A DNA stretch of 64,000 nucleotides, taken from assembly GCA_900472485.1 (NCBI GenBank), contig UCII01000021.1, positions 1-64,000 on the forward strand, in the 5' to 3' direction. This document shows, piece after piece, positions 43,287-52,800 of this stretch. The translations under genes were made by a program, and so were the position numbers. This DNA is from Hyphomicrobiales bacterium (GTDB lineage Bacteria > Pseudomonadota > Alphaproteobacteria > Rhizobiales > Rhizobiaceae). Every line of letters begins with the position of its first letter. Within the stretch, counting starts at the first letter, position 1. The notes below the pieces were generated by a model. It was not told the DNA's origin. It did not search any database and was given only the letters and a program-made list of their open reading frames with translations.

Positions 43287-43897
43287 TACCATCTCCATTT
43301 CGCGGTCAAACGCACACCCCAACGAGTATGCGGCAGCGCATGCAGCTTGAATTTTTGAGGTATTGTGCATCTGAACATGAGAAAAGCAGAGCCTGCAATT
43401 CGTCTACATCCCGTCGGCTAGTTACTATAGCCATTTGGCTGTCATGGATGCAGACCCCCCTTGTACGAGTTTGAAGGCACCAAATCCGCCTTTGGATTGG
43501 AGGTCCGGCATTATGTGCGCCCGCTTTTCCGGCCAGGGAATATACCCGCTTTCAGCCTTGAACAGAATCTCCTCTGCCATGCGCAGCATGATCAGAATCC
43601 CGGAATTTGGCCGGTACGCCTGAGCGGCCGTTGCGACGAAAGCAGCACCGCCTCGACGAGATCGCGGACATAGTCGTTGGTCATGCCATCCGGCGCCAAA
43701 TCAGGAAGCATCAAGCCGAAACAACGCCGCTCCATCTCCAACGATACGTCCGAAAGAACATCGCCGAATATCTAGATAGCTCACGAATTAAATCGCGGAT
43801 AATATTAACCTGCGGTTGTATTGGCTGGCGATGAGATGCTGGATACCCACGCCGTAGTAAGGAACTCGGACGAAACGAAGTTGAAGGAGGGACATCA
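43287..43897. promoter_or_regulatory. Divergent region between the two glycine-rich protein genes
   Basis: This 0.6-kb stretch must contain the promoters of both glycine-rich genes. It also contains a frameshifted minus-strand reading (43425-43741, listed separately). The stretch 43770-43830 is A/T-rich (TCACGAATTAAATCGCGGATAATATTAACC) and may be the plus-strand promoter about 80 bases upstream of the 43898 gene. Confidence 0.35.
43425..43741 (-). pseudogene. Possible frameshifted gene of about 105 residues, unidentified
   Basis: Two coherent minus-strand readings abut. The first (from TTG 43741 or ATG 43735) reads MERRCFGLMLPDLAPDGMTN and on to RRTGQIPG before a stop. The second, one base out of phase, reads MLRMAEEILFKAESGYIPWP and on to KGGFGAFKLVQGG, ending at 43425. 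Joining them by a single-base change would give one protein. Neither half is recognised. It might be the decayed relative of a nearby accessory gene, or chance. Confidence 0.28.
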
Positions 43898-44473
43898 ATG
43901 CCTATTCCACAAATATCTGACACGATTCATTTCAGTGACCCGGTTGCCGGCGACGGGAGCGCCGGCAACGGCGGCGATGGCATCAGCCATGGCAACATCG
44001 ACTACAATCCGGTTGCGTATGTCGCCAATGTGCAGTCGGTCGAAGGAGCATCCACCGATCTGCACAACGGTGATCACGTCGGGCAGACAGCGGATTGGAC
44101 CGCCGGCAGCGGCGGACCTGGTGGCTTTACCCAGGCCCAAAACGGCTTCCTGGCGGCGGTCACGAATAGCGGCGCCGGCGGCGCCGGGGGAGATTCTCAC
44201 TCCAACGGCAGCCAAGGAAGCGTGAGCGGCGGCGACACGGCGGCGGTAAGCGCCGATACGACGGCGACGCAATATACGCAGCTTCTGGCCGATCAGCATG
44301 CCACCATTCTCGCCGGCGTCGGCGGCAATGGCGGCAACGGTAACACAGCTCGCGGCGGCGACATCTCGGCAGCATTGGTCCACACGGACCCATCAACGAC
44401 GACCGTGAACAATGCTCTCGATCATTTCACGAACGACTTCGGTCATATCGATCTCAGCCATCTTGGCTCATGA
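43898..44473 (+). CDS. Short glycine-rich protein, probable type I secretion substrate
   Basis: This 191-residue protein is related to the larger glycine-rich protein at 42198. It shares the GNGGDGISHGNIDYNPVAYV opening block and the DQHATILAGVGGNGGNGN closing block, with Gly/Ser-rich spacers between (GAGGAGGDSHSNGSQGS). There is no signal peptide. The acidic, hydrophobic C-terminus (DHFTNDFGHIDLSHLGS) is a plausible type I export signal. GAAGGAGGGA precedes the ATG. It is followed by a strong hairpin and then by the ABC exporter gene on the same strand (103 bases), so it is probably co-transcribed with its exporter. Confidence 0.8.
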   Translation: MPIPQISDTIHFSDPVAGDGSAGNGGDGISHGNIDYNPVAYVANVQSVEGASTDLHNGDHVGQTADWTAGSGGPGGFTQAQNGFLAAVTNSGAGGAGGDSHSNGSQGSVSGGDTAAVSADTTATQYTQLLADQHATILAGVGGNGGNGNTARGGDISAALVHTDPSTTTVNNALDHFTNDFGHIDLSHLGS

Positions 44474-44486
44474 CCTCAGGCCCTGC

Positions 44487-44512
44487 GGGTCGCCGGCTTC
44501 GGCTGGCGACCC
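44487..44512 (+). other. Strong hairpin with TTCG loop between substrate and exporter genes
   Basis: GGGTCGCCGGC (44487-44497) pairs with GCTGGCGACCC (44502-44512) around a TTCG tetraloop, an 11-position stem with one G-T pair. There is no T tract, so it is likely an mRNA-stabilising or partial-termination element that keeps substrate expression above exporter expression. Confidence 0.6.
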
Positions 44513-44576
44513 TCATAGGTTGCAGAACCCGCCGGCAGCCTCGTCTTGTCAGTATCAAGTGGAGCGAGATCGGATA

Positions 44577-46292
44577 ATGGCAACACTTTCTGTAAAGCCA
44601 TCGCGCCCACAGACACAGCTCGTTGTTGCGCTCCGGGCTTGTGCCGGAGCCTTCGGGTTGGTTTTCCTTTACAGCTGCGGCTACAATCTCTTTCTTCTAG
44701 CCCCTTCCATCTATCTCCTGCAGATCTATGACAGGGTTCTGTCCAGCCGAAGCGCCGACACGCTCCTGATGCTGACGATCATCATCGCCATCGCCGTCGT
44801 GGTCGGCTCCATTCTGGATATCGTGCGCAGGGCTGCTCTTTCGCGCATCGGCAGCTGGCTGGATCACAGGTTGCGGCCCATGGTGCTCACCGCATCATTC
44901 GAATATGCCGCTCGCGCCGATGCCGGAGCCGCCACGGAGTGCTACAGGGACCTGGCCACCTTACGCCAATTTCTCGATTCCCCAGCGAGCTCCCTTTTCT
45001 TTGACGTTCCCTGGGCGCCGGTCTTCCTGCTCCTGCTCTTTCTTGTTCATCCGCTGCTTGGGGCGATCGGTCTTCTGAGCGCACTGGCGCTTCTGCTATT
45101 TGCATTCCTGACGGAACTGGCGACGCAAGAGCCGCTTGCCCGCGCCAATCTTGCCCTTTCGAGGAGCTATCTGCGATTTGCGAACGCTCTCAAGAACATC
45201 GAGGTGATCCGGGCAATGGGCATGCAGTACGGTGCAGCGCTGCTCGTCTATCGCGATGCGGAATTGGCAAGAAGAGCGCAGGACATCGCGATGCACCGTA
45301 CGGAGATAATTCTTGGTTTCTCCAAATCGATCCGCACCCTCGCGCAAATCCTGATGATGGGATCGGCGACATGGCTGGTGCTTGCGAGTAACAGCAGTCC
45401 CGGCATCATTTTCGTTGCGAGCTTACTGCTCGGACGCGGCCTCGCACCGATCGAGGGTGCAATCGGTGCATGGCGCTCCCTAACGTTTGCGCGGAATGCA
45501 TTCAATCGCCTGAACAGAATGCTGATCACCATGGCATCGGAACACGATGCCCGAACGGTTCCGCAACCGGAACCCAGTGGCCTCATTCTCGATAACGTCG
45601 GCTATATTCAGCCATTCGCCAACCGGCAGATATTGACTGGTATCACATTGCGCCTGGCACCCGGCGATTGCATAGCGCTCATCGGCCCGTCTGGATCGGG
45701 AAAATCGACGCTGGGCCGCGTCATAGCGGGCGTTGTTCAGGCAACGAGCGGGTGCGCCCTTCTTGGTGGGGTCGATATCTCGGCTCTGCGCCTTTGCGGA
45801 GGGACCCACCACGTCGGATACCTGCCGCAGGACATCGAGCTCTTTGGCGGAGCAATCAAGGATGTGATAGGCAGGCTGGACGGAGGAGATCTCGCCAAAG
45901 CGATCGACGCCGCAAAGCTGGTTGGATTGCACGAGGCGATCATCCGGCTGCCAAAGGGCTACGAGACCGATATCGGCGAAGGTGGAAACCTGCTTCTTCG
46001 AGCTCAGCGCCAACAGCTAGGACTGGCACGGGCGGCCTATGGAAATCCGTCCCTCATCGTTCTCGACGATCCGAACTCGAGCCTTGATTACGACGGCGAA
46101 CGCATGCTGTACAAAGCGATTGAGCGCATGAAATCCAGGGGGATGACCGTCGTCATCATAACTCACCGGATGGGTATCCTGCCGGTCACCAACAAGATTG
46201 CCATTATGCGTAACGGGACGATGGCCGCCTTCGGCGATAGCGAGCAGATTTACGAAACCCATCTTCAACCGCCATCTCGAACAGGAACGTAG
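44577..46292 (+). CDS. Type I secretion ABC exporter (PrtD-like) with degenerate signature motif
   Basis: This 571-residue inner-membrane exporter has an N-terminal six-helix transmembrane domain (residues about 20-310, FLLAPSIYLLQIYDRVLSSRS typical of PrtD/HlyB exporters) and an ATPase domain from about 340. Walker A GPSGSGKST (about 369-377), the Q-loop YLPQDIELFGG and H-loop IITHR are normal. The ABC signature, expected as LSGGQ, reads LLRAQ (residues 473-477), and the Walker B glutamate is Asp498 (VLDDPNSSLD). Such changes usually lower ATP hydrolysis. The start at ATG 44577 gives the normal N-terminus; the longer upstream frame covers the hairpin. It partners with the HlyD-like protein that follows after 8 bases. 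Confidence 0.87.
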   Translation: MATLSVKPSRPQTQLVVALRACAGAFGLVFLYSCGYNLFLLAPSIYLLQIYDRVLSSRSADTLLMLTIIIAIAVVVGSILDIVRRAALSRIGSWLDHRLRPMVLTASFEYAARADAGAATECYRDLATLRQFLDSPASSLFFDVPWAPVFLLLLFLVHPLLGAIGLLSALALLLFAFLTELATQEPLARANLALSRSYLRFANALKNIEVIRAMGMQYGAALLVYRDAELARRAQDIAMHRTEIILGFSKSIRTLAQILMMGSATWLVLASNSSPGIIFVASLLLGRGLAPIEGAIGAWRSLTFARNAFNRLNRMLITMASEHDARTVPQPEPSGLILDNVGYIQPFANRQILTGITLRLAPGDCIALIGPSGSGKSTLGRVIAGVVQATSGCALLGGVDISALRLCGGTHHVGYLPQDIELFGGAIKDVIGRLDGGDLAKAIDAAKLVGLHEAIIRLPKGYETDIGEGGNLLLRAQRQQLGLARAAYGNPSLIVLDDPNSSLDYDGERMLYKAIERMKSRGMTVVIITHRMGILPVTNKIAIMRNGTMAAFGDSEQIYETHLQPPSRTGT

Positions 46293-46300
46293 GGAGGAAG

Positions 46301-47752
46301 ATGGTCATGACCCTTGTTCGACTGGACGAAACGTTGGCGAGATTTTCAAATTCGTCAAGAGCGAGCCAACGGTTCGCTGAACGATCGATTGCGACGCCCA
46401 AGCGACTGGCCGCCTACTCGCCGGTGATCGAGTCGAAAAAGCGCGGCCCCGCCCCTCCTTCGCCGATACCAGGGCTTAGAGGCGTTATCTGGACAGGGAA
46501 CCTGTTGGTCGGCGTCTTCATAGTCGGATTGGGAATCTGGTCGGTTCTGGCGCCGCTGAAAAGCGCAGCGGTCGCATCGGGCGTCATCGAACCGGAGTCC
46601 AGCCGCAAGACCATTCAGCACCTGGAAGGCGGCATCGTGCGGCGCATACTCGTCAAAAACGGCGACGCGGTCACGGCCGGACAAGTCTTGATAGAACTCG
46701 ACGACACGAAGTCCCGCTCGGAGCGCGACAGTATTCAAGGGCAGCTTTGGGACGCCGAAGGAAGCCGTGCCCGCCTGCTTACCGAGCAGACGGGCACCGA
46801 CCATATCGCCTTTCCGCAGGATCTCCGGGCGGCAATGGACAAAGATCCCTCGGTCGGCGCGATTCTGACCGGGCAACGAAAAATTTTCGAAGCGCGTCGC
46901 CAGGTCATGCAGGCCGAAGCTGGCATCACCAATGAAAAGATCGCACAGGTGCGCCAGGAAATCATCGGACTTGGCGCCCAGAAGGCCGCATTGACCGACA
47001 GAGTGGCAATCTCGCAGCAGGAACTGGATCAGGTTACGGCCCTCAGCGCTAAGGGATTGGAACGAAAGAATACTGTCCTCAACCTCCAGCGGGAAAAAGC
47101 AGACCTCGCTGGCCAGCAAGGTCAGGTGGAGGCGCAAATTTCCCGCGCCTACCAAATGATCAGCGAGGCACAGGCCGATCTTGCAAAGCTTGAAAGCGAC
47201 CGGCTGAGCGAAATCGCGCAAGGCATGCGCGACACGGAAAGTCAGATCATGCAATTGCGCGAGCGCTTGTGGGCGATCGACGACCAGCTTTCAAGGACCG
47301 ATATCCGCGCTCCGGAGGACGGAACAATCATGAACCTGCGCATCCATACGGCCGGCGGCGTGATCGGCGCGGGCGAGCCGCTCGTCGATCTTGTGCCGCG
47401 CAGCGATCGCCTCATCGTGTCAGCCCACGTCAGACCGGAAGATATCAATCTCGTTCATGCGGGACTTGAGGCGCAGGTTCACCTCCTTCCATACAATCAG
47501 CGGCGCGTTCCATTGCTGAAGGGCCGGGTCGAGTATGTATCGGCGGACCGTCTCACCGACGCACAGAGCGGCCAGCCATACTTTGCCGCGACGATCCGAG
47601 TGACGGACGAACGGTTGGCGAAAATGAGCGATGTCGAACTGGTCCCGGGCATGCCCGCACAGGCACTGATCGAAACGGGCGAAAGCAGCGTGGCGTTCTA
47701 TGCCATCAGACCACTTCTCGACAGTTTCCACAGAGCATTTCGTGAGGACTGA
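46301..47752 (+). CDS. Type I secretion membrane-fusion protein (HlyD/PrtE-like)
   Basis: This 483-residue protein has a cytoplasmic N-terminus of about 60 residues, one membrane helix (about 64-84, LVGVFIVGLGIWSVLAPL), a lipoyl-like half (IQHLEGGIVRRILVKNGDAVTAGQVLIELDD), a long coiled coil (about 150-330), and the second lipoyl/beta-barrel region with DIRAPEDGTIMNLRIHTAGGVIGAGEPLVDLVP. GGAGG lies just before the ATG. It bridges the ABC exporter to an outer-membrane TolC-type channel, which is not encoded here and would be supplied from elsewhere. Substrates are probably the adjacent glycine-rich proteins. Confidence 0.9.
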   Translation: MVMTLVRLDETLARFSNSSRASQRFAERSIATPKRLAAYSPVIESKKRGPAPPSPIPGLRGVIWTGNLLVGVFIVGLGIWSVLAPLKSAAVASGVIEPESSRKTIQHLEGGIVRRILVKNGDAVTAGQVLIELDDTKSRSERDSIQGQLWDAEGSRARLLTEQTGTDHIAFPQDLRAAMDKDPSVGAILTGQRKIFEARRQVMQAEAGITNEKIAQVRQEIIGLGAQKAALTDRVAISQQELDQVTALSAKGLERKNTVLNLQREKADLAGQQGQVEAQISRAYQMISEAQADLAKLESDRLSEIAQGMRDTESQIMQLRERLWAIDDQLSRTDIRAPEDGTIMNLRIHTAGGVIGAGEPLVDLVPRSDRLIVSAHVRPEDINLVHAGLEAQVHLLPYNQRRVPLLKGRVEYVSADRLTDAQSGQPYFAATIRVTDERLAKMSDVELVPGMPAQALIETGESSVAFYAIRPLLDSFHRAFRED

Positions 47753-47759
47753 AGCGGTG

Positions 47760-48038
47760 ATGGGCAAGAGAAAATTCGACGACGACCAGATTACCGGCAT
47801 TCTGAAAGAGCACCAAGCGGGGGTGACGGTTGCTGATGTTTGCCACAAGCACGGCATCAGCGAGCCGACCTTCTACCGGTGGCAATCCCTACAGTTTGGA
47901 AGCGCTGGTCTCGCTGCCAAAAGAATGAGAGCCCTGGAAGAAGAGAACCAGAAGCTCAAGAAGCTTTTGGCCGAAGCCATGCTGTCCGCCGCAACGCTGA
48001 GCGAGATGCTGGCTAAGACATCGAATGGTCGAAACTAA
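47760..48038 (+). mobile_element. Lone IS3-type OrfA (transposase helix-turn-helix protein)
   Basis: This 92-residue protein of the IS3-family OrfA/InsE type has FDDDQITGILKEHQAGVTVADVCHKHGISEPTFYRW as DNA-binding helix-turn-helix and a C-terminal leucine-zipper stretch (ALEEENQKLKKLLAEAMLS). In IS3 elements a second frame with the DDE catalytic domain should follow by frameshift. The next 650 bases show no such domain and no terminal inverted repeats could be found. It is therefore a remnant or a solo gene. It begins 7 bases after the HlyD gene stop, so it marks the right-hand breakpoint of the secretion cassette. Confidence 0.8.
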
Positions 48039-48699
48039 CCTCTGATCACGGGGTGCGATCACTTTCGGGCCTTATATTTAGGGCACTCTGAAGCGGCGAA
48101 GGCGGGGGCATCGCCGATGCATTTAGAATCTAGGTCCTGTCGACAAAGTTCGATCAGGAGCTTGCCGCCCTTGCTGATCGAGATATGCTCGATCGATGAC
48201 AACTTTGCCTTGCCCGGTTTATCTTTTTAGAAGCGCAGGTTTCGCTCCGTCGGGCGATACGGTCGTCAGCGTTGCGCCGCTGGATCGCGTTGTCGCGGTT
48301 TATGGGGCCGGAGGTGTCGTTGGTGAAGGCGGCCTGTCTTCAGCTTTTGGTGGAGCTGTGGTCTTCACGAACGATGCGTCCGGAGAGTGCTTTGCTGGTG
48401 TATGGGGAGCCCGCAACGCCTCGCGCTTTCGAAGTGAGCTTCGAGCTCATATGCAAATCGCGGTTTGCAAGGAAGTCCCAAACGCTCGACTTTCCTTTTG
48501 GGGAGCAGAGAAAGAGCGCTCTAAACGAGCTGTGCGCAAATGACAGGGAGCCAAAGTCTGGCTGAGGCCAGAGCAAGGAAAGCCGGCGAATTCGTGAGAA
48601 CAACGGTGCAAAGCAACAAATTTTACAGATTTTCTTAAATCGGTTTTTTTCAAGCCCATGTTCAGCTAACATAGCGTCAAGAACGGATGTAACTTCGAT
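48039..48699. other. Gene-poor 0.66-kb stretch after the OrfA remnant
   Basis: Overlapping open frames on both strands (for example 48196-48543 plus and 48340-48714 minus) have biased composition and no ribosome-binding sites or family likeness. I treat it as debris around the insertion-sequence remnant. Confidence 0.4.
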
Positions 48700-49452
48700 A
48701 TGATTCAGCGACATCCCTCCGCCACCATTTTCAAAGCCCTGCAGAGGGCCACACTCGGTACCCTGTGCGCCATCGGCGGTTCTGTTGGTCTTTTCCTTAT
48801 ATTAAACTTATGGATGCCGGATCGACCATTTTTGGTCGGATTTGTCGGTGCAGCGCTTTTTTCCGCATTTATTGCCTTTCCGCTGCTTTTTGCCTTGCAG
48901 CTCCACAAAGGCGTCGTCCGCGAGATGCAAGAAAACGTCGCCCATGCGGCGCGCCACGACAGCGTTACGAACACGCTGAACGGCACCGCATTCGCCGCGG
49001 CCGTCGAGCACTTTATCGACCGGCGCAAGCATACCACCACCGATGTCGGCGGCATCGTCATCGCCGTCATCGTCGATACGCTTGACGATATCGGCCGCCG
49101 CTACGGGCCGCAATGGGCCGACACTGTGATACAATCGCTTGCCTCTATCATCCAGTCCTCGGTTCGTCGCGACGATCTGGTGGCCCGGCTTGCGACCAAC
49201 GAACTCGGCATCTTCCTGTCTGGCGCCACCATCGAGGATGCCCGCGACATCAGCACCCGCATCCGCACACGCCTCTCCGAGGCCACCTTCAGCGCCGACG
49301 GCGCGCCGCTTTCCGTCGTCATCCGCCTCGGCGGCATCTCCTTCGACGGCCCGGCCGACTTCAACCAACTCCGCCAGCTCGCTAACCAAATGGCCCTCGA
49401 ACGCGACGACGAGAACGACGACATCCCGATAAGGGTGCTGCCGGCCGCATGA
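48700..49452 (+). CDS. Membrane protein with degenerate GGDEF domain
   Basis: This 250-residue protein has two membrane helices near the N-terminus (about 19-38 and 45-68), then a GGDEF-like domain (about 80-240). The domain begins with ARHDSVTNTLNGTAFAAAVEHF, matching the D-x-LT-x-LxN opening of diguanylate cyclases. The catalytic motif that should read GGDEF is ATNEL, in RLATNELGIFL, so the metal and GTP-binding residues are missing and cyclase activity is unlikely. It may bind GTP or c-di-GMP as a sensor, or act through dimerisation. The gene is monocistronic, convergent with the ndvB-like gene, and near the curdlan-type glucan operon. Confidence 0.82.
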   Translation: MIQRHPSATIFKALQRATLGTLCAIGGSVGLFLILNLWMPDRPFLVGFVGAALFSAFIAFPLLFALQLHKGVVREMQENVAHAARHDSVTNTLNGTAFAAAVEHFIDRRKHTTTDVGGIVIAVIVDTLDDIGRRYGPQWADTVIQSLASIIQSSVRRDDLVARLATNELGIFLSGATIEDARDISTRIRTRLSEATFSADGAPLSVVIRLGGISFDGPADFNQLRQLANQMALERDDENDDIPIRVLPAA

Positions 49453-49819
49453 GCCCGGCGACCCACCGCCGCGGTTGAGATCAGACCTCTAGGAGGGATA
49501 GATGTCGATGTGCGGTCCCGGCAGCGGCCCTCTGGTATTTTCATGTCGGGGCACTTCGGCAAGTGGGGTTCTTCTTGCTGGCGCTGGACTTACGAATATG
49601 GCGCGACAATCCGGCCGTCGCTTCAACTACGAAACGGCAACCAATCGAAACGTCCTGGCGCGCTTGCCCCTTTCCCCGCTTCGCTCGCGGATTGGGCTGG
49701 TGCAAATGTCACAACCGGTTCCTCGTCGAACGAGGAACCGAAGTGCCCACAATTGACCGCCAGGCAGCGCAAGCAACCGCAAATCACATTGCGGACTTCG
49801 AATTGCCAGGGGACTTCGC
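49453..49819. other. Region between converging GGDEF and ndvB-like genes
   Basis: There is no gene with support. A stable 11-bp hairpin at 49716-49740 is the only notable element. Confidence 0.4.
49716..49740. terminator. Terminator-like hairpin between converging genes
   Basis: CGGTTCCTCGT (49716-49726) pairs perfectly with ACGAGGAACCG (49730-49740) over a 3-base loop. There is no T run. It lies about 80 bases beyond the 3' end of the ndvB-like gene on the minus strand and is symmetric, so it may act for both transcripts. Confidence 0.5.
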
Positions 49820-52800
49820 TCACGAGGACGCGAGCGAATATCCTTCCTGAAGGTCGTCGACGACAGTCCCATTGATGGCGACCGAATATCCTCCGGCCGC
49901 ATCCGCCTTCGAAACCGAGACCTCGTACCTGCCGTCTGGAAGTTCCAGGGTGGCCGAATAGCCGTTCCAGCCTGCCGGCAAGACAGGCTTTACGTGCAAC
50001 CGTCCGTTCTCAGTACGGATGCCGAGGATGCCTTCGAGCGCCGTGCGGTAGAACCATCCGGCCGAGCCGGTATACCAGCTCCAGCCACCACGGCCCCTAA
50101 GGTCGCCTTCGCCATAAACGTCGCCGGCGATCACATAAGGCTCGACGCGATAGGTCTCCGCAGAGGATTTATCGAGCGCGTGGTTGATGGGGTTCAGCAT
50201 TTCGACAGCGCGCCAGGCGTCTTCGCCTCGACCCATCCGGGCTAACGCAAGGGCCGTCCACATGGCGGCATGCGTATACTGGCCACCGTTTTCGCGCACG
50301 CCTGGCGGGTAGGCCTTGATCACGCCGGGATCATTGACCGGCTTCACGAAGGGCGGCGTCAGCAGGCGGATGAGCTTGCCCTCGTTGTCAACCAGTTTGT
50401 CGAGGACCGCGTTCATGGCCATAACGCTACGGTCGGCGTCACCCTCACCCGAGAGCACGCTCCAGGACTGCGCAATTGAGTCGATCTTGTCTTCCGCCGA
50501 TTGGCTGGAGCCGAGAGGCGCGCCGTTGTCGTAATAGCCACGGCGATAATATTCGCCATCCCAACCGGCCGTTTCGATCGCGGCCTTGAGCTTTGCCAGA
50601 TGATCCGACCAGCGGCTGACGCGTTGCTTGTCGCCGCGCTTTTCGGCATAGGCGATGAAGCGGCGCAAGGCGCCCGCAAGGAACCATGCAAGCCACACGC
50701 TCTCGCCGCGACCGGCGATGCCGACACGATCCATCTTGTCGCACCAGTCGCCGCTCATCATCAACGGCAGGCCGTTGACGCCCGTGCGCTTAATTGCGAG
50801 ATCGAGGCCAAGGGCGGCGTGCTCGTAGAGCGAAGCGGTCTCGTCGGAAACACGCGGCTGCAGGAAGGCGTCGTACTGGCCGGGGCTGAGCTGTGCACCT
50901 TCGACGAAGGGCAGCATCTCGTCCATGATCGAACTATCGCCGGTCACCGTGCAATACTGGTCGACGGCATAGGCGAGCCAGACCGGATCGTCGGAGATGT
51001 TCGTACGAACGCCCGCGCCGCTGTCTGCCAACCACCAGTGCTGGAAGTCGCCTTCCGGGAACTGACGGCGGCCGGTATTGAGGATCTGCTTGCGTGCGAT
51101 TTCAGGCGAATGCAGCAGAAAGGCCAGCGAATCCTGCAGCTGGTCGCGCAGGTTCCACGCGCCGCTCGACTGGTAGAAGGCGGTGCGAGCCATGATGCGG
51201 CAGCTATAGGTCTGATAAGGCAGCCAATTGTTGACCATGAAGTCGAGCCGTTGGTCCGGCGTCGAGACACGTGTCTTGCCGGTGAAGGTCTTCCAGAACC
51301 CACGCGTCTTCTCAAGAACGTCGCCAAAGCCGACGGAGCGTATCTCGGCGATGAGAGCGGCGGCTTCTTCCTGCGAGGCGGCGTCACCCATATAGAAGCA
51401 GATGTCGCGCACTTCGCCGGGCTCGATCGTCAGATCGAATGCCATGGCAGCCGCCGGATCACCATCGAGGTCGACGGCATTGGATAGCCGCGAGCCGGCC
51501 AAGACCGTGCGCGGCTGCTGGATCGTTCCGTGCCGGCCGATGAATTCGCGGCGGCTGGTGGAGACGCTCGACGGTGTTTCACTTGCCGCAAAAGCTGCGA
51601 CACGCGTGCCGAAGTTTACGCTGAACGGATTTTTCGCAAAGACCGCTCCGCTCACGCTGTCGAAGCTCGATATGATGAAGGGCTTGCTCTTCGTCGGGTT
51701 GTTGCCGAGAATCCATTCAGCGTAGCCGTAAAGACGCAGCTTGCGTGCTTCACCCGCATCATTGCGGATGCGCAGCTGCGTCAGCTTAACGGGCTTTTCC
51801 ATGTCGAGGGTCTGGGTGACCTCCAAGGAAATCTCGTCCTGAACCGTCGAAAAGATCGAATAGCCAAGCCCGTGACGGGCTTCGAAACGCGTGTCTGCGC
51901 GCTGCGCCAGCGAGGCGTACGGCACGATGACGGAGCCACGATCGAGATCCTTCAAATAGAAGGCCTCACCTGGCCGGTTGGTCACCATGTCGTTGGTCCA
52001 GGGCGTCAGCTGATGGTCGCGGGAGTTTTGGCTCCAGGTGAAGGCAGCACCTTCCGCCGAGACATGGAAGCCGAAGCTCTCGTTGGCTACGATATTGACC
52101 CACGGATGCGGCGTCTGTTCGCCGCCGGACAGGCGCACGACATATTCGCTGCCATCGGCCGCAAAGCCGCCATAGCCGTTCCAGAAGGCAAGATCGCTGC
52201 CATCGACCGGAGAGATCCCGGCAGTGTCGCGAACCATACGCGGCACCAGGGTGGAATCGCCCCACTGACCGAGCAGCGCAGGCGAACCGGCAACGGAACG
52301 AGCCTTCTGCACCTGATCGATGAGGCTGCCGTCGCGACCGCGCAGCACGACGCGCGAGGCGGCGATGATGGCGTCATAGGCCTCCGGTGTCGTCAGATCC
52401 TTGCGCAGGACGTAGATATTGCGCTGGATGCCGGCGACCTCGCTGGCGTGACGCGCCGCATCACAGAGCTGGTCGATGGTCCGCTGCATTTCGGCAGCCG
52501 CCTCACCGGTGCGCTCGTTGAAGATGACGAGATCGACCTCGACTCCGCGCGACTGCAAGAGGCCCTGCGCACGCAACAGTTCCTTGACAAGATCCGTGCC
52601 GAGCTCGTCGGTGATGCGCAAGGTCATCAGGGGTGCATCGCCCGACAAGGTAGCGCCCCAAAGAACGGACTGCGAATTCAGCCCCTTACGGACCGCCTCG
52701 TTGTCGGCGCGCAGAGCCATATCCGGATAAATGATGTAGCGGGCAAAGCGTTGGTAGGCGGCCGCCTCCTTCGAATTGACGCCGATCTGGCGCAGCTGGC

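Noticed and set aside
42198..44473. RTX toxin or adhesin with calcium-binding nonapeptides
   Set aside because: The GGxGxDxxx repeat was looked for and is not present in series in either glycine-rich protein; the repeats are of another kind.
48196..48714. Frames of about 115-124 codons on both strands near the OrfA remnant
   Set aside because: Biased composition, no start signals, no recognisable domain; probably debris.
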